Source: Halalkalirubrum salinum
GTDB taxonomy: Archaea > Halobacteriota > Halobacteria > Halobacteriales > Haloferacaceae
NCBI RefSeq assembly: GCF_005543295.1
Contig: NZ_SRSG01000037.1
Coordinates: 14,754-72,934, forward strand
Direction of reading: 5' to 3'
DNA length: 58,181 nt
In this document: piece after piece, positions 1 to 8,868 of the stretch
How the letters are laid out: every line of letters starts with the position of its first letter
Numbering within the stretch: the stretch's first letter is position 1
Translations under genes and position numbers: made by a program
The notes under the pieces: model-generated
Database searches by the model: none
The model's input: only the letters and a program-made list of their open reading frames with translations
Told to the model about the DNA's origin: nothing

Positions 1-1226
1 TCGTGTGCGCTCGAAAGGTGTCGCGAACCGAGCGCAGCGAGCAGTGACAGCTCACCGGCGAGCGCGCCGGTCGCGATGCACTCCGCGAGCGCATCCGCGT
101 TCGACCCCGCAGGATCGCCGCCGCCGCGGATCCCGAGCACGTCGAGTGCTTCTGACTGTGTCGGGAGCTTCGTTCCGCCGCCAACGGTCCCAACCTCAAG
201 GCTCGCAAGCGAGACCGAAACGTATAGCGACCCATCATCTGTGACCTCGGCAGTCGTGATCGCGTTCGCCCCTTCGACAACCTGCGCTTCGTCTTGGCCC
301 GTCGCGAGAAACATCGACGCAACGACGTTCGCAACGTGGGCGTTGAAGCCGATCGACCCAGCCTTCGCCGACCCAAGCAGGTTCTTTCGGGTGTTAATTT
401 CGGCGATCGCCGCGGGCGTGGTGTGGAGCTTTGACTCGACGACATCACGTGGGATCTTTACGTCCGCAGTTACCGAACGCCCGCGACCCTCAATCGCGTT
501 GATCGCGGCGGGCTTTTTATCAGAACAGACGTTGCCCGACAGCGCAATGAGCGAGGCGTTGGTTTCGGCCTCGATCACGTCACAGGCGGCCTTGGTGGCG
601 ATCGTGGCCATGTTCATTCCCATCGCGTCTTTTGTATCGTAGCGGAATCGCGGATAGACGTTGTTTCCGACAACGTACGGCGTCACGTCAAGTAGTTCGC
701 CGTGGTTCGTCGTTTCTTCGGCGGCCGCGGCGAGTGCGTCTTCGTTGTCTCGAATCCACGAGACGAGCGCCTCGGCTTCGACGACATCTGCAACGCGAAA
801 CACCGGTGCGCGAGTCATTCCAGACTTCGTCACGCGTGCGGTTGCGCCACCCGCGCGGTTCAGCGCCGAACACCCCCGGTTGACCGAGGCCAAAAGCGCC
901 CCTTCCGTGGTCGCGAGTGGGAGATACGCCTCTCCGGTGTAGGCACCACCGTCGATCGACACCGGACCCGCGACGCCGATCGGCACCTGGGCTGCCCCGA
1001 GCATGTTCTCGATGTTGGGTTCGGCGTCGGCCGCGGGGAACGCGTACGAGCCGATCGTTTCGAGGTCTGCACCCGTCTCCTCGGCGACGATCTGCCGGCG
1101 AGCGGCGGTCGCGATGTCAGGGTCGGCGTGGGATTCGAACTCGTGAAAGCGGATGTCGTTCGCTCGGAATCCTTCGACGAGTCGATCGATCGCGTCCGAC
1201 GGCTGGCTGGCGTCCGGATCAGTCAT
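1..1226 (-). CDS. hmgA: HMG-CoA reductase, C-terminus off window
   Basis: Reduces HMG-CoA to mevalonate with NADPH, the committed step toward isoprenoid membrane lipids. Reading backward from ATG at 1226 the frame is open to the window edge, giving about 408 residues; the family in haloarchaea is just over 400, so only a few residues are missing. Visible hallmarks are the substrate-binding segment ENMLGAAQVPIGVAGP near residue 65, DAMGMNM in the middle (NADPH domain), and GTVGGGTKLPTQ near the C-terminus. The reading ends with LSLLAALGSRHLSSAH, which carries the catalytic His region. The frame lacks a stop inside the window and the opposite strand is filled with shadow frames. Confidence 0.95.
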   Translation of the reverse strand, partial: MTDPDASQPSDAIDRLVEGFRANDIRFHEFESHADPDIATAARRQIVAEETGADLETIGSYAFPAADAEPNIENMLGAAQVPIGVAGPVSIDGGAYTGEAYLPLATTEGALLASVNRGCSALNRAGGATARVTKSGMTRAPVFRVADVVEAEALVSWIRDNEDALAAAAEETTNHGELLDVTPYVVGNNVYPRFRYDTKDAMGMNMATIATKAACDVIEAETNASLIALSGNVCSDKKPAAINAIEGRGRSVTADVKIPRDVVESKLHTTPAAIAEINTRKNLLGSAKAGSIGFNAHVANVVASMFLATGQDEAQVVEGANAITTAEVTDDGSLYVSVSLASLEVGTVGGGTKLPTQSEALDVLGIRGGGDPAGSNADALAECIATGALAGELSLLAALGSRHLSSAH

Positions 1227-1373
1227 GGCAGTACCTCATTCGGGCGGCCGCAAAGGAATATCGGCTCGCGATCGCCGGCACGTATACCAGATACTGCTAT
1301 AGCAAATTGGTGTGGCCCACGTTAGAGTAACCGTACAGAGGGATAGACAGGGCGCTAACCACTCACACGAATG

Positions 1374-2795
1374 CTAGTCGGTCAGTTCGAACACAAACCG
1401 TGCTCCACCAGCAGTGCCATCGGTCACGGACAGTTCCCAGCCATGAGCTTCTACGACCCGTTTTACGATGGTCAACCCAAACCCGGTGCCACCACGCATC
1501 GACGAGTGGCCTGGTTCAAATACTGTTTCGCGCTTGTCCGCTGGAATCCCAGGCCCATCGTCTTCGACGTATATTCCTTGTTCACCGTGCGCTCCGACGT
1601 GTACAATCACTCCAGGGCCGCCGTGTTCCACGCTGTTCCGGAACAGATTCTCGAAGACGTGCTGGAGTCGATCAGAATCACCCTGAAATATCATCTCCTC
1701 GGTGATTTTGATGGTTGCGTCTTCGGTGTCCACCGTCGCCCAGCACTTCCCGACGAGGTCTGTCAAGCTAATTGACTCCGTTTCCGCAATTACGTCGCCC
1801 TGACGAGCAAGCGTCAACGTATCGTCAACGATCGCCTCCATCCGGTTGAGCGCTGTCAGGAGTGGCGCAAGATGCTCGCTCTCGGTCTGCTCGGCGAGGA
1901 GCGTCGCACGCCCCTGAGCGACGTTGAGCGGGTTTCGCAGGTCGTGGGAGATAACACTCGCAAATTCGTCGAGGCGCTCGTTCTGCTGGCGCAACCGTCG
2001 CTCTCGTTCGACGCGTTTAGTCACATTTCGAGTGATTCCAACAAGTTCAGTTATCTGCCCATCAGTGATGATAGGTGCAAGCTTCGTTTGCCAGAAGCGG
2101 GCTCGCTCGTCGATCCGTAGTTCTTCCTGATAGGAAATTGGCTCACCAGCGTTGACACAGCGGTGGTAGTTTGCTTCAAGTTCTGCACCCTGGTCGGCCC
2201 CGAATACGTCTTGAGGGGTTTGTCCCTGGACGTCTTCGGTCATGATGCCGGTCTGTTGCTCATAGGAGGGACTGAGTCGTTCGAATTCGAATCTGATAGA
2301 GTCAGCTGGCCCTTCGACATTGACAAGAAAAATCGCGTCTTCCACGTTGGTCAACAGCGCTTCGTACTCTTCGGCGAGTTCGCGAGCTTCGGCCTCGTAC
2401 GCTTTTCTCGTGGTAATATCTCGACTGCTGAGGAGGATGCCATCGACAGCGTCATCGTCAAGTCGATTGCTCATCGTTGCTTCGATCCAGCGCCACGATC
2501 CGTCAGCGTGCCGGAATCGGACCTCAACAGTCTCGGACCCCGAACGAGTCGATCGAACCGCGGCCACCGCGTTGGCATTTCGCGCCCGATCTTCGGGATG
2601 GACAAATTCGTATCCTTCGTGGCCGACCAACTCGTCAGGGTCGTAGCCGAGAACGCGTGTGACAGCAGGGCTGACGTAGGTGATCGTTCCGTCGGTATCA
2701 ATGACTGTTGCGATGTCAGTTACTTTCTCAACGATCGTCCGATACCAGTCAGCCCCTTTTGTACCATGCTCTTCAGGGGTCAGACTGTCTGTCAT
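1374..2795 (-). CDS. PAS-PAS sensor histidine kinase
   Basis: A 473-residue sensor kinase with no membrane segment, so presumably cytoplasmic. Two PAS domains (about 17-135 and 145-265) precede a HisKA box SHDLRNPLNV (His near 287) and a HATPase domain with N box ENLFRNSVEHGG, G1 DDGPGIP and G2 GGTGFGL. An upstream in-frame codon would add 13 hydrophobic residues, but ATG at 2795 begins the normal MTDSL-type start and is preferred. No response-regulator gene is adjacent, as is usual for haloarchaeal orphan kinases. Ligand and target are unknown. Confidence 0.93.
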   Translation of the reverse strand: MTDSLTPEEHGTKGADWYRTIVEKVTDIATVIDTDGTITYVSPAVTRVLGYDPDELVGHEGYEFVHPEDRARNANAVAAVRSTRSGSETVEVRFRHADGSWRWIEATMSNRLDDDAVDGILLSSRDITTRKAYEAEARELAEEYEALLTNVEDAIFLVNVEGPADSIRFEFERLSPSYEQQTGIMTEDVQGQTPQDVFGADQGAELEANYHRCVNAGEPISYQEELRIDERARFWQTKLAPIITDGQITELVGITRNVTKRVERERRLRQQNERLDEFASVISHDLRNPLNVAQGRATLLAEQTESEHLAPLLTALNRMEAIVDDTLTLARQGDVIAETESISLTDLVGKCWATVDTEDATIKITEEMIFQGDSDRLQHVFENLFRNSVEHGGPGVIVHVGAHGEQGIYVEDDGPGIPADKRETVFEPGHSSMRGGTGFGLTIVKRVVEAHGWELSVTDGTAGGARFVFELTD

Positions 2796-2915
2796 AAATA
2801 CTAGTATGATTTCGAGATACAAAAACAGCCCCAAACGCCGGTAGCAGTACCAAATGGACAGAATAAAGGGATTTCAGCTGTCCCGAGTGTCAAGAAGATT
2901 ATCTGGATGTGGCCG

Positions 2916-3857
2916 CTACAGCGACCCGATCGCCGGATCCGTCAGATCAGCACCCAAGACAAAGTCGGGTTCGTCGGCAACGGGCACCCGTGCCCGCGCA
3001 GTGTCAGCGATCCACCGGGCTGACTCCGGAATCAGCACGCGGGTTCGATCGACACCCGCGGCCGCCGCATCTCGTTGAATCGCGTGATACAGCGCCTCGG
3101 CTGCAGCCGGCGTCTCCCAGGCGGCAACACCGTACAGCGCCCATGTTTCGGTTTCGCCAGCCTCGGCCGATCGTTCGATCGTTCGGTCACGGTAGGCGAT
3201 ACCCGCGACACCCCCGTCGCGGACGGTCAACAGCCGGTCATCCGCGGCGGCCCCAACGAGTCGATCGCGGGTGAGCGTCGACAGCGCCCACGACTCTTCG
3301 TCGTCCATGACGAGTCCGCGAAGGTCCTCGCGGGCGGCTGCGGTCGTCCAGAACGACCACGCCGCAGTCGGGTTGTCCCCGATCGGGAGGGCAGGTTCGG
3401 CATTCGGATCGGGTTCGGGCTCAGCAAAGCGGAACTCCGTTTCTGGCTCGAAGCCGACCGACTGCGCCTGGCCCAAGCCGGCGATGTTCCACGAAAAGAC
3501 CATCACGCGCGCGACGGTCGCTCCTTGCTCGCGACACCACCGGAGGCCAGCGTTCGCCAGCGACTTCGATCGGCCCTGTCCCCGGTATGCGGGGTTCATC
3601 CGCATCCCCTGCAGCCATCCCTCGTGGTCGCTGAGCATAGCCGCCTGACAGATGCCGGCGATGTCCTCACCGTGGTTGACGTCGAGAACGAACGTCCGCT
3701 GGGCAGCGCCATCAGTCTCGACCCACTCAGCGAAGACCCGCGGGATATAATCGGAGACGTCGCGATCACTCCAAGTGTCTTCGGTGAACGCGACGACGGC
3801 CGCCTCGTCGTCGGATTGAGCCTGTCGAACGGTGAGCGTTGGAGACGATCGAGTCAT
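2916..3857 (-). CDS. GNAT-family N-acetyltransferase
   Basis: A 313-residue GNAT-fold protein. The acetyl-CoA-binding motif A is visible as GMRMNPAYRGQGRSKSL near residues 84-100, with the Q/R-x-x-G-x-G/A loop as RGQGRS. The C-terminal 150 residues look like a second, more diverged GNAT half. It starts two bases after the gatD stop, so the two genes are almost certainly cotranscribed; that says nothing certain about its substrate, which cannot be read from sequence. Confidence 0.85.
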   Translation of the reverse strand: MTRSSPTLTVRQAQSDDEAAVVAFTEDTWSDRDVSDYIPRVFAEWVETDGAAQRTFVLDVNHGEDIAGICQAAMLSDHEGWLQGMRMNPAYRGQGRSKSLANAGLRWCREQGATVARVMVFSWNIAGLGQAQSVGFEPETEFRFAEPEPDPNAEPALPIGDNPTAAWSFWTTAAAREDLRGLVMDDEESWALSTLTRDRLVGAAADDRLLTVRDGGVAGIAYRDRTIERSAEAGETETWALYGVAAWETPAAAEALYHAIQRDAAAAGVDRTRVLIPESARWIADTARARVPVADEPDFVLGADLTDPAIGSL

Positions 3858-3859
3858 GC

Positions 3860-5167
3860 TTATCGCCAGGGTTGGGACTCTTCGGTGAGTTCGCCGGCAA
3901 GATCAGAACGCATGGCGTCCCGAACAGCGGTCTGCTCGCCGGCGAGGTTTGCGAGCGCCCACATGAGCTTCACCTTCGCCGTGCCAGCCAGCGTGTCGCC
4001 GGCCTCGACGACACCCGCATCGAGGAGATCACGGCCCGTGTCGTAGACGCGATCGCACACCCGGCCAGCGAGACACTGACTCGTCATAACGACCACGGTT
4101 CCATCGTCGACGAGCGATTCGATCCGCGGAATCAGATCGGTGTGCACGTGTCCGAGCCCGGTTCCCTCGATGACGACACCGGCCATTCCGTCGAGATAGT
4201 CCCACGCGCGTGGGTCCATCCCGGGGGTGAATTTGACGAGTTCGACCGCCGGTTTGAGATCATTGGCGAGCGAAAGACTCCGTTCGCCGCGTTCGGTGTA
4301 CTCGCGGACAAACTCGATCGCCGCTGTCGCGACTGATCCGTCAGCGCCGTCGTCTGTTGCGGTCTCGTAGGCGATCGTCCCAAGCGGTTGGTTGCCGATC
4401 GTCTCGAAGGCGTCTCGCCGGGAGGTGTGGTTTTTGCGGACGCGGGTTCCCCGGTGCAGCGCACAGCTATCGTCGCTTTCAGAGCCGTGCATGCATACGA
4501 GCACTTCGGCGCAGTCAGCTTTTGCGGCTTCAACTGCACAGATCGCGTTCATGACGTTGTCCGAGGAGGGCCGATCGGCCGACCGCTGGCTTCCGGTGAA
4601 CACGATCGGCACGGGCGTCTCAAGCATGAACGACAGCGCCGCCGCGGAGTACTGCATCGTGTCGGTCCCGTGCATGACGACGACGCCGTCAGCGCCGGCG
4701 TCGATCTCCTCGTAGACGGCGGTTGCGAGGTCACTCCAGATCGAGGGATCCATGTTTTCAGAGAGGATGTTCGCAACGACGCGTCCGCGGTAGTTCGCCC
4801 GGCCGGCGAGCTCTGGAACTGCCCGAAGGACGTCTTCGGCGTCGAACTGTGCAGTCACCGCGCCCGTCCGATAGTCGACCGTCGACGCGATCGTCCCGCC
4901 AGTAGAGATGAGCGAGATCGTCGGGAGATTGTCCTCGAACGTGATTTCGGAGACGTCGCTGGAGTCATCTGTGTCGTCTGTGTCATCATCGCCAACGTCG
5001 TAGACATTCGTTTCGAGCACGTCGACAGTGGCGTCTGTCCGATCGATACCGATGTTGTAGCCACCGTCGAGTTTGATTACGAGATTGTCGCTGTCCGAAG
5101 AGGGCATCAACACGCCCTCGTTGGTGACGTCGTCGCGGGTGACGCGGACCCGATCGCCTGGATGCAT
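3860..5167 (-). CDS. gatD: Glu-tRNA(Gln) amidotransferase subunit D
   Basis: Asparaginase-like subunit of the archaeal GatDE complex, which releases ammonia from glutamine and feeds it to GatE to convert Glu-tRNA(Gln) into Gln-tRNA(Gln). The 435-residue protein opens with MHPGDRVRVTRDDVTNEG, the small N-terminal domain seen in GatD. It continues with asparaginase motifs: ISTGGTIAS (first catalytic Thr), VVMHGTDTMQYSAAAL (second Thr and Asp) and VFTGSQRSADRPSSDN. A longer frame reaching 5503 exists, but the ATG at 5167 matches the family start and the extension is arginine-rich shadow. gatE is not in the window. Confidence 0.95.
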   Translation of the reverse strand: MHPGDRVRVTRDDVTNEGVLMPSSDSDNLVIKLDGGYNIGIDRTDATVDVLETNVYDVGDDDTDDTDDSSDVSEITFEDNLPTISLISTGGTIASTVDYRTGAVTAQFDAEDVLRAVPELAGRANYRGRVVANILSENMDPSIWSDLATAVYEEIDAGADGVVVMHGTDTMQYSAAALSFMLETPVPIVFTGSQRSADRPSSDNVMNAICAVEAAKADCAEVLVCMHGSESDDSCALHRGTRVRKNHTSRRDAFETIGNQPLGTIAYETATDDGADGSVATAAIEFVREYTERGERSLSLANDLKPAVELVKFTPGMDPRAWDYLDGMAGVVIEGTGLGHVHTDLIPRIESLVDDGTVVVMTSQCLAGRVCDRVYDTGRDLLDAGVVEAGDTLAGTAKVKLMWALANLAGEQTAVRDAMRSDLAGELTEESQPWR

Positions 5168-5286
5168 ACCGATCGGTTGCCGGTGGGCGGACTTGAAACC
5201 AACCGTTTGTGCCGAGAAACGGTGTGTGAAAAACACACAAATCGATGGGGAGAACACACAAGTCGATCGCTCGCGTATACACGGCC

Positions 5287-5796
5287 ATGCAGCGTTCCAA
5301 GAGCCGATCGAGCGACGGACAGACAGTCGCCGAGGGGACAGACATGGACGGTCGACTTGGTGGGACGGGAGCCGACAGTGGTTCGGAGCAAGCCGACAGT
5401 CCTGGACGAATCGGCATGGACGGAACGCTCTTTTCAGCGAAAGCGCTGGGCCTGTCGCTCGTCCTCCTCGCAGTCGGGGCGGTCGCCGGCGGCGCGATCC
5501 CACTTGTTGGTGTGATTGGTCGGCTCGCCGGTGTCTTTGTCGCCGCGTTCGTCGTTGGACTCCTCGCGAGCCGATCGCGATATCTCGAAACGACGATCGC
5601 GGGTGCGATCATCCTCGCAGCGTCGTTCGCGTTCGGGCTGTTATCTGTTGGCGTGTTACCCGTCGGATTAGATTTCTTGTCGCAGTACGGGCTGGGCTTT
5701 TCAGCGCTTGGGGCGGCGATCGGTGGCGGAATCAGTGTAGTCGGCCACTACTTTGGACGCGATCTCCGCGCCGGCCTCACAGAAGAGATTCCCTGA
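5287..5796 (+). CDS. Haloarchaeal membrane protein, unknown function
   Basis: About 169 residues. A polar Ser/Asp/Gly-rich leader of roughly 45 residues is followed by four hydrophobic segments (AKALGLSLVLLAVGAVAGGA onward), and the protein ends shortly after GHYFGRDLRAGL. Divergent from gatD with about 120 bp between starts. Start is uncertain: ATG at 5245, 5287, 5344 and 5416 are all in frame; 5287 leaves room for a promoter shared with gatD. No catalytic motif is seen. Confidence 0.7.
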   Translation: MQRSKSRSSDGQTVAEGTDMDGRLGGTGADSGSEQADSPGRIGMDGTLFSAKALGLSLVLLAVGAVAGGAIPLVGVIGRLAGVFVAAFVVGLLASRSRYLETTIAGAIILAASFAFGLLSVGVLPVGLDFLSQYGLGFSALGAAIGGGISVVGHYFGRDLRAGLTEEIP

Positions 5797-5816
5797 ACAG
5801 AGGACCGCACCCCGGC

Positions 5817-6476
5817 TTATTTGACCGTCCAGCGATCGCCCGTTCGTTCGATAAGACCGCGGTCTTCGAGCAAATCGAGGGCGTCGGTGGTCGCAGTCGC
5901 GGCGGCACCGACGCGTTCGATCACCGAACTCGTCTGCCCATCGGATTCGGCGACCGCAGCAAGAACCTCTGCGTAAAATCGGCTGTCTGTCTCGGTGCCG
6001 AGTCGATCATTGAGCTGATCAAGCGTGTCGTTGATCCGCCCGTGAACCCACCGTTGGGCGAGCGAAAGCTCGTTTTCGAGCGATTGGAGTCGCGCAAACT
6101 CAGTAGCTAGCTCCTCGACCGAGTTGGCTCCGAGATTCTCGGTTGCTGAGTCGATAGAGAGGTGCGGACAGCGCCCGGACATATCCAGCGATGTACTCGC
6201 GGGATACGCGCTTTTGGTCCCAAACCCGTGCGGGGAGACGTTGACTTCGAGCCGGAGACTCCGAGAGATGTGAAAGTACTTCCGTCGCTGGTTGTCCGTC
6301 CGGCTCTCGATGAGTCCTGCCTCTTCGAGCTTTCGAAGGTGATCGATTACCGCCTTGGGGCTGACGCCGAGGTACTCGCTGATTTCGGTCACGTAACACG
6401 GCTTCTGTGAGAGCAAACGGAGAATGCGCCGCCGGTTCTCGTTTCCGAGTAAGTCCAAAAGCACCGCGGAATCCAT
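5817..6476 (-). CDS. ArsR-type winged-helix regulator
   Basis: N-terminal winged helix: LLGNENRRRILRLLSQKPCY then VTEISEYLGVSPKAVIDHL as the recognition helix and a wing ending QRRKYFHIS. This is followed by a linker (SPHGFGTKSAYPAS) and a helical, probably dimerising, C-terminal half with a second helix-turn-helix-like end (LLEDRGLIERTG). ATG at 6476 gives the compact MDSAVLLDLLG start; 6518 is an in-frame alternative. It ends 20 bp past the convergent membrane gene and lies directly downstream of the DUF1405 gene on the same strand. Effector unknown. Confidence 0.88.
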   Translation of the reverse strand: MDSAVLLDLLGNENRRRILRLLSQKPCYVTEISEYLGVSPKAVIDHLRKLEEAGLIESRTDNQRRKYFHISRSLRLEVNVSPHGFGTKSAYPASTSLDMSGRCPHLSIDSATENLGANSVEELATEFARLQSLENELSLAQRWVHGRINDTLDQLNDRLGTETDSRFYAEVLAAVAESDGQTSSVIERVGAAATATTDALDLLEDRGLIERTGDRWTVK

Positions 6477-6527
6477 ACCCGTCGATAGGTCACTGCGGTT
6501 GAAAACGTTGTCTCCCACGAAGCACGC

Positions 6528-7253
6528 TCATTCGTCAAGCTGATCGAACGCCCACGCCGCCACCGCGACGGTGACGATCGACAGTCCGACAGTCACCGTC
6601 GCCAACACGATCCCAGGATCGTACCGGATCGGGGGATGATACCCGAAGCCGTAATCGAAGAGATCGTTTGTGAGCAACAACGCGAGTGCGCCCACGAGCG
6701 CACCGCGCGTGGTTCGGCCGTAGTGGACGATGAGAAACGCCTGAACGACGAATAACAGATGTGTGAACAGAATGAACCAGTACGCGTACAACGAGGCGAC
6801 GTCGAAGCCGATGTACAGGTCAATCCGACGATTGAGCGCGATAAACGTCCAGATGCCATACTTGAAAAGCCACACAAATGCGAGGGTGTGTAGATATGCC
6901 AGTGGACGGTTTTGCGGTACATTGTCGAGTGGATGCCCAAGGGTGGGTAACAGCGTCGCCAGTGAGAGCGTTGCCAGCGCGATCGCTGTCGGCGAATCGC
7001 CGTACAGCGGCCACAGAAACGTCGGTACACTGGAAAGTGTCTCGACGTAGTACAGCACGCCGACGAGAAATGCCATTGCGTTGACGACGAGCAACACAAC
7101 GAGACTCGGCGCGTTGGTGAGATAGTATTCCGCGTGTCGTTTTGCGATTGGTCGGCGAAGCGAGGCCATCCGTGCAACCGTTCGTGGAGTATCGTGAAAT
7201 CGGTTGCCTTCGTCAAAGCGATCGTCAGGGGCGGGACCCGTGGAAACGACCAT
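6528..7253 (-). CDS. DUF1405 membrane protein (copy 1)
   Basis: About 241 residues with six or so hydrophobic segments, starting around SLVVLLVVNAMAFLVGVLYY. Conserved residues of the family are visible: WPLYGDSP, FKYGIWT and HLLFVVQAFLIVHYGR. Function of DUF1405 proteins is not established. Starts at 7328, 7253 and 7169 are possible; 7253 is a compromise, since 7169 gives a short N-terminus just before the first membrane segment. A second member of the family lies at 31462-32187. Divergent from gpmI with a short shared promoter region. Confidence 0.85.
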   Translation of the reverse strand: MVVSTGPAPDDRFDEGNRFHDTPRTVARMASLRRPIAKRHAEYYLTNAPSLVVLLVVNAMAFLVGVLYYVETLSSVPTFLWPLYGDSPTAIALATLSLATLLPTLGHPLDNVPQNRPLAYLHTLAFVWLFKYGIWTFIALNRRIDLYIGFDVASLYAYWFILFTHLLFVVQAFLIVHYGRTTRGALVGALALLLTNDLFDYGFGYHPPIRYDPGIVLATVTVGLSIVTVAVAAWAFDQLDE

Positions 7254-7341
7254 GATTGGGCTGGATGCATCGAAACAGATCTCGGGCGGTTGGATGCGTC
7301 GAAACAAAGCGTAATTACGCGCGAGCACGCACAGGGTAGGT

Positions 7342-8856
7342 ATGGACGCAGGTCTCGTTATTCTCGATGGGTGGGGATTAGGCGATCACGATCGCCGCGA
7401 TGCGGTCAAAGCCGCCGACACGCCGAACTTCGATCGACTCAAAGCCGCTGGCGCGTACGGGACACTGAAAGCCGACGGCCGGGCGGTCGGATTGCCGAAC
7501 GGGCAGATGGGCAACAGCGAGGTCGGCCACCTCAATATCGGTGCGGGCCGGGTGGTAAAACAATCGTACACGCGAATCGGCGATTCGATCGCCGACGGAA
7601 GCTTCCGAACCAACGAGGCGATCAACGGGGCGTTCCAATACGCCGACGAACACGATGGCCGAGTGCACTTCATGGGCCTCCTCAGTGACGGCGGCGTCCA
7701 CTCGGACATCGAACACCTCAAGGCGCTCATTCAAATGGCCGCCGAATACGGGATCGAAGCGGTTACCCACGCGTTCACAGACGGTCGAGATACATCACCG
7801 ACGGGTGGCGCGTCGTATCTTGCCGACCTCGAGGGGACGATCGCTGACGCGGGAACAGGTGAGGTGGCGACTGTCGTCGGAAGATACTACGCGATGGATC
7901 GAGATCAAAACTGGGAGCGGACTAAACGCGCCTACGATGCGATCGTCCTCGGGAAGGGCGACTACGAGGTTGATAGCGCTGTCGAAGCTGCGGATGCCTC
8001 CTACGACCGTGGCGTGACAGACGAATTCATTGAGCCGACAACAATCAAGAGAACACCGCCACTCGGTAACGGCGACGCGATCGTCTGGTTCAATTTCCGG
8101 GCCGATCGCGCCCGACAACTGGTTCGCATGCTCGCGGATATCAATCCCGAATGGGACTTTCAGACCAACCCGCCGGAGGCGCGGTTGGTCACGATGACCC
8201 AATACGACAAAACCTTCCACCTGCCAGTGGCGTTTCCGCCCGAACAACCCACCGACACGCTCGGGGAGATCGTCTCAGCGGCCGGCCGGACACAGTTGCG
8301 ACTCGCCGAGTCCGAAAAGTACGCCCACGTCACCTACTTTCTCAACGGGGGCCGCGAAATCATGTTCGACGGCGAGATCCGAAAAATTGTCAAAAGTCCC
8401 GACGTGCCGACGTATGACTTCAAACCAGAGATGAGCGCTGCGGAAGTCACAGACACCGCAATCGCGGTCATCGGGTCCGACGATCCAGATTTGCTCGTCT
8501 GTAACTACGCGAACCCAGACATGGTCGGTCACACCGGCGATTTCGAGGCGGCGATAGCCGCTGTTGAGGCCGTTGACGAACAGCTCGGTCGGCTCGTTGA
8601 TGCAATCACTACCGCTGGTGGCGCAGTACTCATCACGGCCGATCACGGTAACGCAGACGACATGGGGACCCCGGAGAATCCACACACTGCGCACACCTAC
8701 AATCCAGTTCCGATTATTTATCTCAACGCCGAGGGGACAAGCGGCGGTAACCAGATTCGCGCCGGTGGCGCGCTGTGTGACCTCGCGCCGACACTGCTTA
8801 CAATGATGGGACTCCCCCAGCCCGAAACGATGACCGGTAAATCGCTACTTGAGTGA
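7342..8856 (+). CDS. gpmI: 2,3-BPG-independent phosphoglycerate mutase
   Basis: Interconverts 3- and 2-phosphoglycerate in glycolysis/gluconeogenesis; alkaline-phosphatase superfamily with two metal ions. The 504-residue length fits the bacterial-type iPGM. Visible motifs: LVILDGWGLGDH at the N-terminus (metal Asp), NGQMGNSEVGHLNIGAGR with the phosphorylated Ser, HAFTDGRDTSP, RADRARQL in the phosphotransferase/mutase part, and the metal ligands NPDMVGHTGD and TADHGNADDM. Many archaea use the unrelated ApgM form; haloarchaea commonly use this type. Confidence 0.97.
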   Translation: MDAGLVILDGWGLGDHDRRDAVKAADTPNFDRLKAAGAYGTLKADGRAVGLPNGQMGNSEVGHLNIGAGRVVKQSYTRIGDSIADGSFRTNEAINGAFQYADEHDGRVHFMGLLSDGGVHSDIEHLKALIQMAAEYGIEAVTHAFTDGRDTSPTGGASYLADLEGTIADAGTGEVATVVGRYYAMDRDQNWERTKRAYDAIVLGKGDYEVDSAVEAADASYDRGVTDEFIEPTTIKRTPPLGNGDAIVWFNFRADRARQLVRMLADINPEWDFQTNPPEARLVTMTQYDKTFHLPVAFPPEQPTDTLGEIVSAAGRTQLRLAESEKYAHVTYFLNGGREIMFDGEIRKIVKSPDVPTYDFKPEMSAAEVTDTAIAVIGSDDPDLLVCNYANPDMVGHTGDFEAAIAAVEAVDEQLGRLVDAITTAGGAVLITADHGNADDMGTPENPHTAHTYNPVPIIYLNAEGTSGGNQIRAGGALCDLAPTLLTMMGLPQPETMTGKSLLE

Positions 8857-8868
8857 ATCTCTCGGCGA

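Noticed and set aside
1290-1310. Short perfect palindrome TGCTATAGCA as an IS end
   Set aside because: No partner copy or transposase nearby; ten bases is too short to support.
76-1330. Overlapping plus-strand frames opposite the HMG-CoA reductase
   Set aside because: The minus strand encodes the complete enzyme motifs; plus frames are Arg/Ser-rich shadows.
4388-5515. Plus-strand frame of 375 residues
   Set aside because: Antisense to gatD, Arg/Asp/Val-rich without motifs.
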